Of a DNA stretch of 64,000 nucleotides, positions 20,067 to 31,248 are shown piece by piece. The DNA is from Endomychus coccineus (taxonomy: Eukaryota > Arthropoda > Insecta > Coleoptera > Endomychidae), in contig OY294068.1 in the NCBI GenBank assembly GCA_958510875.1, forward strand, positions 78,611,978-78,675,977, written 5' to 3'. The translations under genes and the position numbers were made by a program. Position 1 is the stretch's first letter. Each line of letters begins with the position of its first letter. The notes beneath the pieces were generated by a model. The model was not told the origin of the DNA. It did not search any database and saw only the letters and a list, made by a program, of their open reading frames with translations.

Positions 20067-21410
20067 TTAACATAACTGAGAATGTTGAACATTTTGTATT
20101 TGATCATAGGAAAGTTTTTCTATAGGAATTGGATTTGCAAAAATGTTATTCATTTCAAAAGCTAAATTTTGAAGTTCCATTATAAATTGCTGGATGCAAT
20201 CTTCTCCTGTAAATAAATTGAATTTCGAAAGAGAATCATCATAGGAACATTTTAGATAATAAGCAACGCTCTTGATACCTTTCCATGGTAATAGTTGATT
20301 TTAAATCTGAATGTTTTTTCAAAATACTTTCTATATCAGCATATATAACAAAAGGTACTTTAATTTTATTTTTTTAATTTTTAAACTTCAACATTTTCTC
20401 CTTATCGGTTGGCATTGTAATTTTTGATTTATTAACATTCATACATTCAGCGAAATGTCTGGTAAGCTTACTTTCCGATTTAAAGTTATTTAAACATTGG
20501 TTACAGAACCAAGATTTATTTTTAAACCTGGCATTTGAGAATGTAACAGGCGTGATAAATCTTTAATAAGTGCAAAATGAAAAGTTCCTTTTTTTAGAGA
20601 AAAATCATCAATTTCCATTTCCTCATCCTCCTTCTTCACTGTTTACTTAATTCTCATTATCATTTTGATAAGTATAGGTTGGTACCATAAGTAAATTTAT
20701 ATGAGTTTGAAAATTATTTTTACTAATACGTAATGGTTAATACTAATTTCTTTTCGATTGTGAAAATATCAATTGATAAATTGTTCATTAACTCAAATTT
20801 TCCAACGTCTTTTAAGGTTATCGGGAAATTAATCCCTTCGTATTTTAAAAATCGATTAAAATGTGGATAAGAAGATGTTCCTGTTGGATTTTTATTTAAT
20901 GGTGCTGGATGTAAAGCAGCTGTAATAGCCCAAAGAAAACAAAATTGATTATTACTTTTTATATTAAGAGTCGATTTGCTTTTCATAAGAAATTTAGATA
21001 GAACAACATAAGTTCCTATGCTTACAGGTCTATAATTATTAATATTTACTTCAAGTTTCAATATTTCATACAACGCCCAACCCGAATCACGTTCTTGGGA
21101 AATTTCTAATTTAGTTAATATATTTATTTTTTTTACATATTCTGAAAACCAATCTTTCAAATTTGTACTCCTATCAATTACTTGATTTTTTGTATTGAAA
21201 TATTTTATATCTGTCTCACCTGTTTGTGGTTTAATGAAATTTGCACAAAATATTACATTTACTTTTAATGAAGATTTGTTTAATTCTTTTCTAATTTTAA
21301 TTGAAAAACTCCTAAATGCTTTATCGAAGAATAAACTTGGTTCTTTAATACTCAAATTTATTATAACTCCAGTCCTTATTCTACATTTAATGTCTGTTAA
21401 ATCATTTGAC
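20067..21410 (-). pseudogene. Polinton protein-primed DNA polymerase B, amino-terminal portion only
   Basis: The part at 20723-21400 has the conserved Polinton pre-exonuclease block: FNTKNQVIDRSTNLKDW, ERDSGWALYEILKLEVNIN, NQFCFLWAITAALHPAP and GINFPITLKDVGKFE. Further on, across frameshifts and stops, come HFALIKDLSRLLHS, a Cys-Cys-His-Cys finger (WFCNQCLNNF, RHFAECMNVN) and VPFVIYADIESIL, the D-x-E first exonuclease motif. A final segment has YYLKCSYDDSLSKFNLFTGE. Coding ends at 20067; the polymerase palm is absent. The right side is cut by Harbinger B sequence. Role: element replication. Confidence 0.8.
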
Positions 21411-23493
21411 GAGCTTGCAGCAAAAATTATAGACAAAATCAAATCTCAAGACACCTGGATGAGAGTTTCCATTCCACCATTGGAAATGCTAGCTGTAACT
21501 TTGAGGTAAGTGAAGACGGAAAGTATTTTTTTGTTTAACTGCATTTATTTTTCACGAATATAAACATTATTCTTTATTAAAAAAAATACAAACTCTTAAC
21601 TTTAAGTATTATTTTTACTAAAATAAATCCAAACTCTCATCTTGGTCTTGGCTTGTAGAAGTTGAATCGGTTGGAGACGTTATATTAATAATGGGAAAAT
21701 CTGGTGAAGATGAGGCAGCAACTGTTCGGAGTTCTGTTATTTGAGAGTAAGGTCTTGGAGGTGAAACTCTGATAGAGAGAGGTGTTTGTCCGAAATGAGA
21801 TGAAGGTTGAGATGCATGGTTGTAAGAGTAATTAGTGGATGTGGACTGGGGGGGGGGATTGGTACGATTGAGAAGATTGCAAGTTGTTGGAAGAGTGAAA
21901 AGAAGATAGAGGGAGATAAGGGTTAGAGGGTGCTATTGGATACGTGTGAGATGGAAAGGTCGGTGGATGTATGGTTTGTGTGTTCCTCATACGTTTAATT
22001 AGTTTCAGTACTTCACAGCGAAACTCAATTTTTGGTCTTCGTCAAATTTGCTAATTGAAAGAAGGACACTTTCGAAAAACGATCTGTCCGGATCAGGTTT
22101 TGAAGCTGGAGGATGCGTAGGCGTAGACTTCGTCATGAAGTCTATCAATGCGGACTCCACGTTTCGTTTTCGTTTCAGTGAACTCCCTTGGTCGTATTTT
22201 GGACGTTCTGGTTCCTCTGAGTCGACTGTATGTTCAGATTGATTTTCAGGTTGAGCAACATCTTCATCTTCGTGACTTCCTTCTAAGCTGGATTGAGTTT
22301 CAGTTGTGGCCCCACTAGATCCAAGGAGGGATAACTGCCTAGCATAAATGTATTTTTTGGTTTTGTCAGCAGCCTGTCCAGACTTGGTTTGTTTCTTTAA
22401 ACTTTTGGTATAGGTATCTCTTATGTTCCTCCACTTTTTAATAAACTTGTTGCCTGAAAAAAAAAAAAGAATATATGTATAATAGATATGAAAATAATCA
22501 AAATTTTTTTAAACATGTTGAAAAATTTATACAACGGGTATATATTTTTCCAATATTCTAAATAAATCATTTCTGAACCGTGAGTATATTTTCCTCTTTG
22601 TTGCAGATACTTGGGTAGTGGATGCGATCAGATTGATCTGCATTTGACATACAGAATAGGACATACAACAATCGGAAAGATTTTGCGAAAGGTTTGCATG
22701 GCGATTGGGGAATGTTTACTACCAGAATCCTTTCCCGAGTTAACGGAAGAACGGTGGAAAACGGTTGCTGAAGGTTTTCAACAATACTGCCAGTTTCCAA
22801 ATTGCTTGGGAGCTATTGACGGGAAGCATGTCCAGACTTAGGAAACCAAAAATGAGCGGGTCTCTCTTTTATAATTATAAGAATTTTTTTTCCATTGTTT
22901 TATTGGCAATTGCAGATTCGAATTACAACTTCATTTACATCGATGTTGGAGATTTTGGAAAGGAATCTGACAGCACTATATTTCAACGGTCTTCTTTTTA
23001 CAGAAAGCTCGAAAATAATACATTGAATATTCCAAGACCACAACCTCTACCAGGTACTGCAACAAGGATGCCTTATACGTTTATTGGCGATGAGGCTTTT
23101 TCCCTCTCACCACATATTATGAGGCCAGTCAGCGGCAAAGTTTTGTCAGAGAAAAAAAGGACATTCAATTATAGATTGTCACGTGCCCGACGAAATGTCG
23201 AAAGTACCTTTGGCATACTGTCTAATAAATGGAAAATTTTCCAGAAAGCTATAAATGTTAATTTAGATTTGGCCGTTCTTCTTATCAAAACTTGCTGTTC
23301 CCTTCATAATTTTGTAAGAGCTAATGATGGAATCAATATTCATGATGCATTGAGTGTGGAAGGTTTCGTTGATATCTCCCGATGTAACCATACACAAAGA
23401 GGACCGAATCAATCAATTCTAGCTAGAAATGAGCTGGCAAATTATTTCGTTTCTGAGGTTGGCAGCGTTCCTTGGCAAAACAAATATATTTAG
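21400..23493 (+). pseudogene. PIF/Harbinger transposase B (5'-truncated, frameshifted)
   Basis: The exon ending at 21505 (about 21400-21505; MRVSIPPLEMLAVTLR) is spliced by consensus sites to 22608 (YLGSG...), intron 21506-22607. Then come HTTIGKILRKVCMAIGE and FPNCLGAIDGKH with the first catalytic aspartate. A frameshift near 22830 follows, then SIVLLAIADSNYNFIYIDVG, ESDSTIF, and RRNVESTFGILSNKW with the glutamate. The beginning of the protein is missing where it abuts Polinton polymerase sequence. It differs clearly from Harbinger A. I could not identify its terminal repeats. Confidence 0.8.
21618..22453 (-). pseudogene. MADF/BESS-type Harbinger partner gene, antisense inside the transposase intron
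   Basis: A polypyrimidine tract plus AG just right of 22453 marks a splice acceptor. The exon encodes GNKFIKKWRNIRDTYTKSLK, a linker with acidic stretches, a basic KRKRN patch, then a BESS-like segment (SFFESVLLSISKFDEDQK). One base is lost near 22035; the tail beyond is open in the next frame, Pro/Ser/Gln-rich, ending at a TAG at 21618. The upstream exon with the MADF domain proper is not visible. Function by family: recruits the transposase to DNA. Confidence 0.6.
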
Positions 23494-23565
23494 GTTACAA
23501 ATTTGACTTTTTTACATTATAATGTGTAATATTTTTGTACTATGCTAGTTAAAACCAGTAAAATA

Positions 23566-23990
23566 TTATCGATATATTTCCGTAAGCTTATTAAAAAAAC
23601 CCTTTATCCATCCCTTCCCGGACATTTTATGATTTTTGTTAAAGGGATGCTCAATCCGATTTTGTTCAGCAAGTTGAAAGGTAAGTTGCCTGCATTCTGT
23701 AATTGTCAGTCGAAATAATCTCGCTTCCATATCTTTAAGATAATTAACAAGTTCTTGTTCTTGTTGGAAAGTGAAAATGGGCCTTTTACTTCCCAAAACA
23801 TTTGAAACGGAATAATTGCAGTATTTCGTTGTTTTTTTACGTGCCGCTCTAAAGTAGTCTGAGGAACACCAAACGCAATAGATGCTCGACGGTAACCCAT
23901 CTCACCACTTACTACACCATTTACAGCCTGTTGCATACCCTCTTTTGGCCAGTTTGGACGATCAGTCGTTTTTTTGTACTTATACACCAT
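23566..23990 (-). pseudogene. pogo-like transposase, N-terminal DNA-binding part
   Basis: The frame 23706-23990 has a psq-type helix-turn-helix (GMQQAVNGVVSGEMGYRRAS, FGVPQTTLERHVKK). A frameshift near 23790 leads to 23566-23796 with QQEQELVNYLKDMEARLF and a CENP-B-like segment (NKNHKMSGKGWIKGFFNK). It stops before the DDE core. Truncated and dead. Confidence 0.75.
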
Positions 23991-24429
23991 CTAGGATCAA
24001 AACCAAAAATATTAATGGGTACCCCGTTTTACCCTACCTGCTGGTACCCCGTTTTGCCCAGAAGAGCAGATTTTTAGGTTATGACCTATTTAATTTATTA
24101 GAAGTAATTTCTTTTCAACACAATGATAATGAAAGTCTTTAGAAGACATCCACTTATAATTGGTAATAACATTTTTGAATAATAAATAGGTTTAGTACTA
24201 CTTACGATGAATTTAATCTCCGGCGATATTGAAATTCTGATTACCAAAAACGCACATGTGCTAAATAAAGCGATCGACTGACAACTACAGATTTCTGCTT
24301 TATAACAATGATCGTATGCACGCGTGTATAATATAATTTCGAAAACTTTGGGTAGATAGCGCAAGTGGTAAGGAAAAAAAGCAGGGTACCCCGTTTTAGG
24401 CACCTACCACGTTTTGCCCGTGTGTCCTC
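23566..24429 (-). mobile_element. pogo-like transposon B, 5' part only
   Basis: The right end reads (minus strand) GAGGACACACGGGCAAAACG, flanked by TA at 24430-24431, and starts with the same GAGGA as the pogo-like element at 169-2976. Terminal-type motifs GGTACCCCGTTTT recur at about 24016, 24050 and 24386. The left side is missing: coding breaks off near 23566. It is a distant relative of the first element with the same end architecture. Confidence 0.7.
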
Positions 24430-24430
24430 T

Positions 24431-24669
24431 AAGGCTTTTTTTGGTAGGAATTTGAAAAGGAAATTTATGAAAATAATCGATCGCATATAAACATTTTTTA
24501 ATTAAATTAGGATTACAATCAAAATACATGTATACTAGATAAACGTTAAAACTGGATATAAATTAACAGATCATATGTGACTCATTAAATTTATACTCGC
24601 ACGATTATTGGTTGTTAAGTTTGGATAATTTTTTTTGTTTTACATTCTTTTGCTTGATGGGAATATTGC
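24431..24669. other. AT-rich spacer
   Basis: Short sequence between the pogo-like fragment and the next coding relic; no feature recognised. Confidence 0.4.
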
Positions 24670-25089
24670 CTACATTCTCATTCTGATGTAATAATGAAGA
24701 GCAAACGACAGCACATCTGCACCGTGTTCTTCACAAGAGAAGGTAAAATTATACTGTTCAAATATGGCGTCTACTGTGAGATCAAAAATGTTTTTTAAAG
24801 CACAGTATTTTGTAAAGCAAGTTTCTGCGAAGCTGATCAAATTGAACAGATGGATATTGGGATGGATTAATCTCCCACGGGACTTGACGTATGTTAAATA
24901 GGATTGTGATGAAGATGAAAGTTCTGGAGATTGTATTAGTGATGATCGGCAAAGGGTACAGGAACGATACTTCTGGAGTAATTGCTTACACAGATAGCCT
25001 AGAAACGTGAAGAGAGACAATAACATTAAAACAAATGCAACAGACAAGCACATGAAATTTAATGTAAAATTCACGTCGGCACAATGCAC
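24670..25089 (-). pseudogene. P-element/THAP9-like transposase C-terminal fragment (tentative)
   Basis: A 139-residue frame. After a hydrophobic beginning that may be spurious, it contains C-x2-C (CTLCRSSL), KSRGRLIHPNIHLFNLI, CFTKYCA and a closing CEEHG...YYIRMRM. This spacing of cysteines, a 'G-L-I-P' block and a final HYYIRxR resembles the tail of P-element/THAP9 proteins. No catalytic residue can be checked in this fragment. It could instead belong to another cut-and-paste family. Confidence 0.4.
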
Positions 25090-25695
25090 AGTTTCTGAAA
25101 ACGCAGGTATTCCTTGTGTTTACAACTTAAGAATGACAGTTGTCAGAGAATACTCGTAACTACTGCGTCACCTGTGACGTCTTTTGGTACTACGCGACAG
25201 TCGACGCTTAGCGGACTCACTTCTCACATAGGAAACAGCCCCGAGTTTCCAGACCTGTATGTACGACCGTGGTGATACCGCACCATAAGTGAGAATATAA
25301 GGTTCGAGCAAAAAACCGTTGAAACACCACTTGCGAATTTACTCGCTTTGAGCTCTTGAGTCTGTTGCAATGATACTCGTCTGGAGCAGTGAAAGGGTTA
25401 ATTGAAAAACTTCTTTTGAAAATAAATTTTATTCAAAAAATAACAAAATAAAAAAACTGTTGTTCATAAAAATAAATCAAAAGTTAATTATCATCAAAAA
25501 TAGTTCCATCAGAACTTTCTTTTTCCAAATTGAAGCATTCAACATTTTTGTACTTGGAACAAAAAAAACTACATGGAGCGAAAACGGCACGCGAAAAGTC
25601 GTCGTGACGTATTAAGTACAACCAGTTTGCACTTTTCTAACTCGCGAGCTACGCGCTCCTCAGGTGAACGTCTTTCGATTTACGGGAAATTAACT
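25090..25695. other. junction region with TTAA and CCCTTTCACTGC-type end (possible piggyBac-like fragment)
   Basis: At 25390-25403 the minus strand reads TTAACCCTTTCACTGC, the form of a piggyBac-type terminus with its TTAA target. The matching opposite end is not visible. To the right (25490-25580) a short minus-strand frame with cysteines (FFCSKYKNVECFN) ends in a stop and may be a transposase tail. Assignment is weak. Confidence 0.3.
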
Positions 25696-26456
25696 ATTTC
25701 AAAACAGTTTTCGCCCGGGTTTGTGGCTATCACGACCTCTAAAAAGGTTCAAAGTTAACATTTCACTACTCTTTATTCCTTCTTTAGAAGCTAAGATTGC
25801 CCTTATTGTAGAGGTATTTAGTTGATTTCTCTTATCATTTTTTACGTTGAATAAATCGATCATCAAAATCCAGAAGGGCGTGTCTTCTGCATTCATTGTC
25901 CAAGTCGTGTGAATTAGGTATTTTAATTTTCAATTGGGGAAATCTATCTATAACGTGTTTTAGTAACGTTGTTTTGAAGGATCTTGCATTCCGCGGTTCG
26001 ACTTTTTCTAAAATCTCATAAATATTATCATCGAACACAAATCTTTGTTTTATATTATTAACTAATTCAATATAGAAGTCCAAAATAGTTTTAAAAAAAT
26101 TATCACATTCCTTCTTATCTACGTCCGAGCTTTTTTGTACAGTTTAATAACTATCGTATGCAACTAACCCTAAATATATTCTATCTAATGGTACAAAAAA
26201 ACGAGGATTGGTGTGATTTAAAGTCAAAATATTCTCTTTCCTAACCACAGAAATATTCATAAAATTGCAGCACAAATCTCGGAGCATTTTTTCAGTTTCA
26301 GGTTTCACTCTGTGAAGAAGAGGTTTTTCAGATTGAAACAGTAAATTAAAATCAGTCATCAATACTAGTACATATGACATGAATTCTAAAAATACTTTAG
26401 TGAATTTATTATTCATGGTGGTAAGCATTTGTTCGGTAGTTATTGTAGTCCAGTAC
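25696..26456 (-). pseudogene. hAT transposase (DUF4371/ZNF862-like), C-terminal half
   Basis: Two minus-strand frames. 26144-26428 has MSYVLVLMTDFNLLFQSEKP, KPETEKMLRDLCCNFM and LDRIYLG. 25835-26083 has FYIELVNNIKQRFVFDD and EILEKVEPRNAR. These blocks follow, in the family, directly after the part found at 44357-45400. Between them lies the large element 26457-44352. The insertion point is bracketed by GTAC (26453-26456 and 44353-44356). The far carboxyl end is lost near 25700. Confidence 0.65.
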
Positions 26457-27016
26457 GTGAGGGTTTTTTGAATGCAAAAGGTGGGGTAGTAGCGATTTTT
26501 TAGTATGCTGTTAGGCTTGGGACCCTAATGAAAAATCCAAGTTTTCGACCTCGAGGCGCATGCGCTCGAGCCGCCATCTTGGATTTTAGGTACAAAATTT
26601 AGTTTTCTGATAATAACTCAAAAACGGTGGCTTTCACGACAAAATATGTTCTATAAAGAGTTAAAGAGGACAACATTTCCTAAAAAATTTTGTTCTAGCA
26701 CACATATCGTCACCCAGGGATTATGTTGTTCTATATCCGTTTTTACAAATTTTACAGGCGGCGCGATTTACTACAATTTTGCAAAATTATCAGAATCTGC
26801 CAAATATGGCTCAACCAAACCAACTTCTGAAGAATTTTATTTGTCTATTTAGTTGTAGATCATCATCATTAGACCGTTTATTTTTAAGGCATTTATATTA
26901 GAAAATAAACAAATTTGAGAGAAATGGACATAGAACACAAAATAGGATTTTTTTATTTTAATTGGATATAGAACAAAAAAATCTAATACCAACATATTTC
27001 TAAAACTAACATTTTG

Positions 27017-27556
27017 TTATGATTTCCTTTTTTTCTGGCTTCTAGTGTTCATCTTGTGATTTGGTGCTTCTTCTACCGTGTAATTCTTATTTCTTCTACC
27101 TTCTTCTTGAGAAGTCTCATTCCCTCCGACATACACCGTATCAGGCAGATCTTCATCAGTTTTGTTATTAGAGCCTCTACTTATTAGATGTTCATAAAAA
27201 GCTCTGTCTGATTCTGGAATTTGAGGTGACATGGCTTTGAACGCTTCTTTCTTGTCATCTGAAACTCGAATATCCTGCTTGAGTAGTGGTATTGTTGTCC
27301 ATTTCCCTGAAGACTTTTTATTCTTAAGTATTGTCACTTCATTGAATTCGCCTTCTAATACTTTGATACTGTAAGCAATGTTGAAGATCTCTTTTTTGTA
27401 AATAAGATGCTTAACATTAAAGTAGGGAATAATGCGATACGAATGAGTTTGTGTTAGTTTCTGGTAATCCAAATAATCATTTTCTTCCATTTGCAACACT
27501 TTGAATGTCAACTTCCAATGAGTAGGCCTGTGAGTCAAAATTCGGATCAAGTGCAT
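27017..27556 (-). pseudogene. Sola-like transposase, C-terminal part
   Basis: A 179-residue frame containing YLDYQKLTQTHSYRIIPYF, KSSGKWTTIPLLK, and a tail rich in basic residues (NTRSQKKRKS). It belongs downstream of the part at 28330-29152, from which it is separated by roughly 0.7 kb of inserted sequence. No catalytic residues can be assigned in this piece. Confidence 0.5.
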
Positions 27557-27851
27557 AGGTGTCCAAATTTCTAAGTCTCTTATATACTTTATTTCTGACC
27601 GAGATATAATAAGCTTATATCGTCATAGTTACGCTATCAATAAAGAGGGTCATAACTCCCTTGGGACATTATAGATTCTATAATTCCCTCTAGTTCATTG
27701 AACTTGGTAATATCTCGTTTCTCATGTATAGTCACCATCGATTTTAGCATTGACCATTTAGTCCATAAAGAATTCGGACTATACGTTTATGACTGCAACG
27801 AATAAACACAATCACTACAAAATCTACCGAAAAACATAGAAAATTCCTTAC

Positions 27852-28022
27852 CAGTTCTTGAAAATATGCCAGAAATACAGTTTCAGTGACATCTTTTGGC
27901 ATAACATTTTTCCGTGTCAGCCACTCCAGATATATGTTGTATTGTTTTTTGTATACGGCTTCACTTTTCGATGGAAATAATGATTCTTTTGCCTTTTCAG
28001 CATTTTTCAAAATATCCTCCAT
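27852..28022 (-). CDS. Crypton-type tyrosine-recombinase core-binding domain, single exon
   Basis: From ATG at 28022 the frame encodes MEDILKNAEKAKESLFPSKS and a YNIYLEWLTRKNV, VFLAYFQEL helical block, the SAM-like amino domain that precedes the catalytic domain in Crypton-type recombinases. It ends at a consensus donor (CTG/GTAAGG at 27851). No following exon is visible nearby. It sits in a segment (about 27640-28345) that interrupts the Sola-like transposase, so it is either a Crypton fragment or a captured host exon. Confidence 0.45.
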
Positions 28023-28329
28023 TATATTTGGGGTAGAAAACAACACGTTTCTAACGCAAACACAGCTTGATAAAGCTTTGTTTGTAAACAAGTAACATAG
28101 CAACAACCTAGCAACAACAAAACTCCTGTAATCAACGGTACCTGATTCAAATATAGCGGGAAGGTAATGAATTGGTGCATTTATTCCGTTTTAAAAATGA
28201 ACAAAATTTTATTGAAATCGGTCATAAATAAAATTATCTATGTACCACGGGAATTAATGAGCCTTAATAACCTCAGGCAATTGCGGGACGCAAACTTTGC
28301 CATCGGTAATTAAGGCCCTTATAATTCCC

Positions 28330-29152
28330 TTGATACATAAATAACTATTTCTATACAGCTATGCGCCGTGTCGATTGCCTGCATGCTGCCGTGACCCGAT
28401 TGAGAATATTTGTGCTCGATGACTTTTACATTTTAACTTGAAAGGGACGTCAAAAAATGTTGCAGAGCACAAGACATTATACTGTTTCTATTTTGGGGGA
28501 CACAACTGTCCGACCACAGAACAATCCTTTCCAAATTTGGATTATCCTCCACAACTCTCATTAATAATTTTATTAATGCGCTAGCAATGTGAATTCCTCC
28601 ACGACCACCGCTGAATTCCTGCCACACAGCATTGTAAATGGTGTTGTTAATATTGCAATGTGCCGTCAAACTGTAACAGTTCAATTTTGAACGATAGTAA
28701 TAATGTCCAACATAGGCCTTGGGTAGAGCAAATTGCATTTTGTAAATCGAATGTTAATATACAAGCGTTTTCTTCATTTCCTCTTCGGTACCTTGTTTTT
28801 TCTCGTTCGCATTCTTGATTTCCCATAAATTTTTTTCGCTCATGCACTTTTTGCAGCGTTTTTGCTTCTTGGGATGGATTTCTTAATACTTTATAAGCCT
28901 CACAACGATCACACAGATCCTTCTTCGGCTTATAAAACGCGACGTTATATTCATGATTGAAAATGTCGGAATACATTTGGAACGCTACTGGATCTTCTGT
29001 AGTTTGTAAGTACAAGTTATACATTCGAGTGAGATTCAAGCCTCTGTCTAAATACTTTTTTGATGATCTGCAATAGTGAGATCGATGCAAGGGAAAGATG
29101 CGATATGCTGCCGTACTACATTTTTTTTTGTCTTCTGATGCAGTTTTCTTTA
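28330..29152 (-). pseudogene. Sola-like transposase, central part
   Basis: Frames 28647-29150 and 28433-28738 carry FPLHRSHYCRSSKKYLDRGL, AFYKPKKDLCDRCEAYKVL, ILTFDLQNAICSTQ, YYYRSKLNCYSLTAH, WQEFSGGRGGIHIASALI and IVLWSDSCVPQNRNSIMS. The acidic residues in TFDLQ and WSDSC are candidate catalytic positions. A frameshift joins the two. The 5' portion is cut by the mariner at 29155. Confidence 0.6.
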
Positions 29153-29154
29153 TA

Positions 29155-31248
29155 CCGTGTGTCTGTAAAGTATGGAACAAATTCATTTTTAGGTAAACAG
29201 GTCATTTTAAGAAATAATCCTGAAACACGTCGATTTTTGATGTTAATTTACCGTATTTTAAAATAATAATCTAATATACAGGGTGAATTACGTTCGAGTA
29301 ATGACGTCACCGTCATTTTTTTTAAATGGAACACCCCCATTTTGTCTCAATTTTCGGATTACTCTAGCTGAGCTGATTCCAAAAATGTATTACATGTTGA
29401 TTCCAATTGGTACAGGATGGACAAAAATACAATAGTTTTGTGTGTGCTCATAAAGTAACGCGTAACATTCTTTATTAGGTAAATTAAAAATATTATCAAA
29501 AATACTTATTGTCTAGCGGACAGAATATGCTGGAATACATGACTTTATAAATGTTCGAACTGCAGCCCTTGCTGTATTTGACAGTAACCCAAACGGTGTA
29601 CAAATTCTTGTTGAACCTTGTGTATGGTTTCTTGCGTAATATTGTTTATTTCTTTTCGAATTTTCTCTTGTACATCTGCAATATTTGCTGGTTTCGTTTT
29701 ATAAATAACATTCTTCAGATGGCCCCACAGAAAAAATAATCCAAAGGATTTAAATCTGGTGACCTCGCTGGCCATTCAGTGGGCCACGTCTACCAATCCA
29801 CCTGTTCGGAAAAATTTCATCTAGGTACCTTCTAACATCTACAGCATAATGTGGAGGTGCACCATCCTGTTGAAACCATAAACTTTCATCAAAACCTCCA
29901 GGATTACGTCTGCTGGGAAACAAATTACGTAAAGTAGGTACGAGATACCCCCTTAAAAACTCGAGGTACGTTGCCCCTTCGAAAAAGTATGGTCCGATGA
30001 TTCGATTTCTTACAATTCCAGCCCATACATTTACCTTTTGAGGGTATTGTGTATGATGCTCACGCATCCAGTGGGGGTTTTCTTTTGCCCAGTATCTACA
30101 ATTCTGACGGTTAACCTCACCATTTACAATGAAAGTGGACTCATCAGAAAAAATAATGTTTTGTATCAAGAGAGGGTCTCGGTGACATTTATCCATCATT
30201 TCTTCGCAAAATTGGAGTCTTCTATCGGGATCATCTTCGTTTAATTCTTGCACAAGTTTGATTTTATAAGGATGCCATTTTTCAAGCTTCAATAGTTTGT
30301 GTACCGTTGTTTTGCTAACACCGATATAGCGACTAACTTTACGAACAGAAGTGTGCGCATCTTCTTCAAAACTCAGTAAAACATCTAATGCTGTATCAGC
30401 ATTTGCAGGGGGACGACCTGATTTGCGTACATTTTCAACATTACCAATTTCTAGAAATTTCGTTTCAATCTTACTGACTGTTGAACGCGTTATAGGTCTT
30501 TCTGGATATTTATCATTAAACAAATTGCACACTTCCATCTGAGTTCGCGATCTGTCTCCATACCCAATCATCATAAGTATTTCAATTCTTTGTTTTACAC
30601 TTAACTCCATTTCTACTTCCAATTAAATCTAAGCAATCATTCGAATATTCACGAATACCAAAAATATTGTAGTACTAAACTGTCACTGAACATCAATAAA
30701 TTACTAAACAAATAATGACATTTCCCAAAAAAGTAGACGACTATGTTTTTTATAAATAGATAAGAAATATTTTTTGTCATATTCTGTCTGCTAGACCACA
30801 AGTACCAAACACGTTTGGAAACAGCTCATTTTTATTTCTCTAAACATGTAGCAAACTACGGGGTGTTACATTTAAACCAATTGCCGCTAGACAATAAGTA
30901 TTTTTGATAATATTGTTAATTTACCTAATAAAGAATGTTACGCGTTACTTTATGAGCACACACAAAACTATTGTATTTTTGTCCAACCTGTACCAATTGG
31001 AATCAACATGTAATACATTTTTGGAATCAGCTCAGCTAGAGTAATCCGAAAATTGAGACAAAATGGGGGTGTTCCATTAAAAAAAAATGACGGTGACGTC
31101 ATTACTCGAACGTAATTCACCCTGTATATTAGATTATTATTTTAAAATACGGTAAATTAACATCAAAAATCGACGTGTTTCTGGATTATTTCTTAAAATG
31201 ACCTGTTTACCTAAAAATGAATTTGTTCCATACTTTACGGACACACAG
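29155..31248 (-). mobile_element. mariner element with 365-bp terminal inverted repeats
   Basis: The left repeat (29155-29519) and right repeat (30884-31248) are near-perfect inverses over 365 bp, beginning CCGTGTGTCTGTAAAGTATG and CTGTGTGTCCGTAAAGTATG respectively, flanked by TA (29153-29154, 31249-31250). Such long inverted repeats are unusual for mariners. Its 3' repeat end supplies codons to an apparent reading frame of the host element. It contains one broken transposase gene. Confidence 0.88.
29545..30622 (-). pseudogene. mariner transposase (one frameshift)
   Basis: The frame 29750-30622 starts MEVEMELSVKQRIEILMMIG, with paired helix-turn-helix segments (TRSTVSKIETKFLE, SVRKVSRYIGVSKTTVHKLL). 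The catalytic core has IIFSDESTFIVNGEVNRQNC (first D) and WFQQDGAPPHYA (second D). A frameshift near 29775 precedes the third catalytic block (SPDLNPLDYF in the next frame) and the tail to 29545. Otherwise nearly full length, so decay is slight. Confidence 0.88.

Larger units (their letters stand above)
5590..21410 (-). mobile_element. Polinton/Maverick-like element (decayed, interrupted)
   Basis: Almost all genes lie on the minus strand in one array: DNA polymerase, unknown proteins, PLA2-like protein, cysteine protease, minor capsid, major capsid, exonuclease-like protein, ATPase, accessory proteins, then integrase. This set defines Polintons, self-synthesising virus-like transposons. About 3.3 kb of it is an inserted Harbinger element. 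The right end is cut inside the polymerase against Harbinger B sequence near 21400. I could not find the long terminal inverted repeats or a 6-bp duplication. Most genes carry stops or frameshifts, so the copy is not autonomous. Confidence 0.85.

Noticed and set aside
25573..25758. Plus-strand Arg/Ser-rich frame as a gene
   Set aside because: It overlaps decayed minus-strand transposase sequence and has no start context or motif of its own.
29155..29186. Methionine start of the Sola-like central frame at 29186
   Set aside because: Its first codons come from the mariner terminal repeat, so the real gene continues upstream of the insertion.
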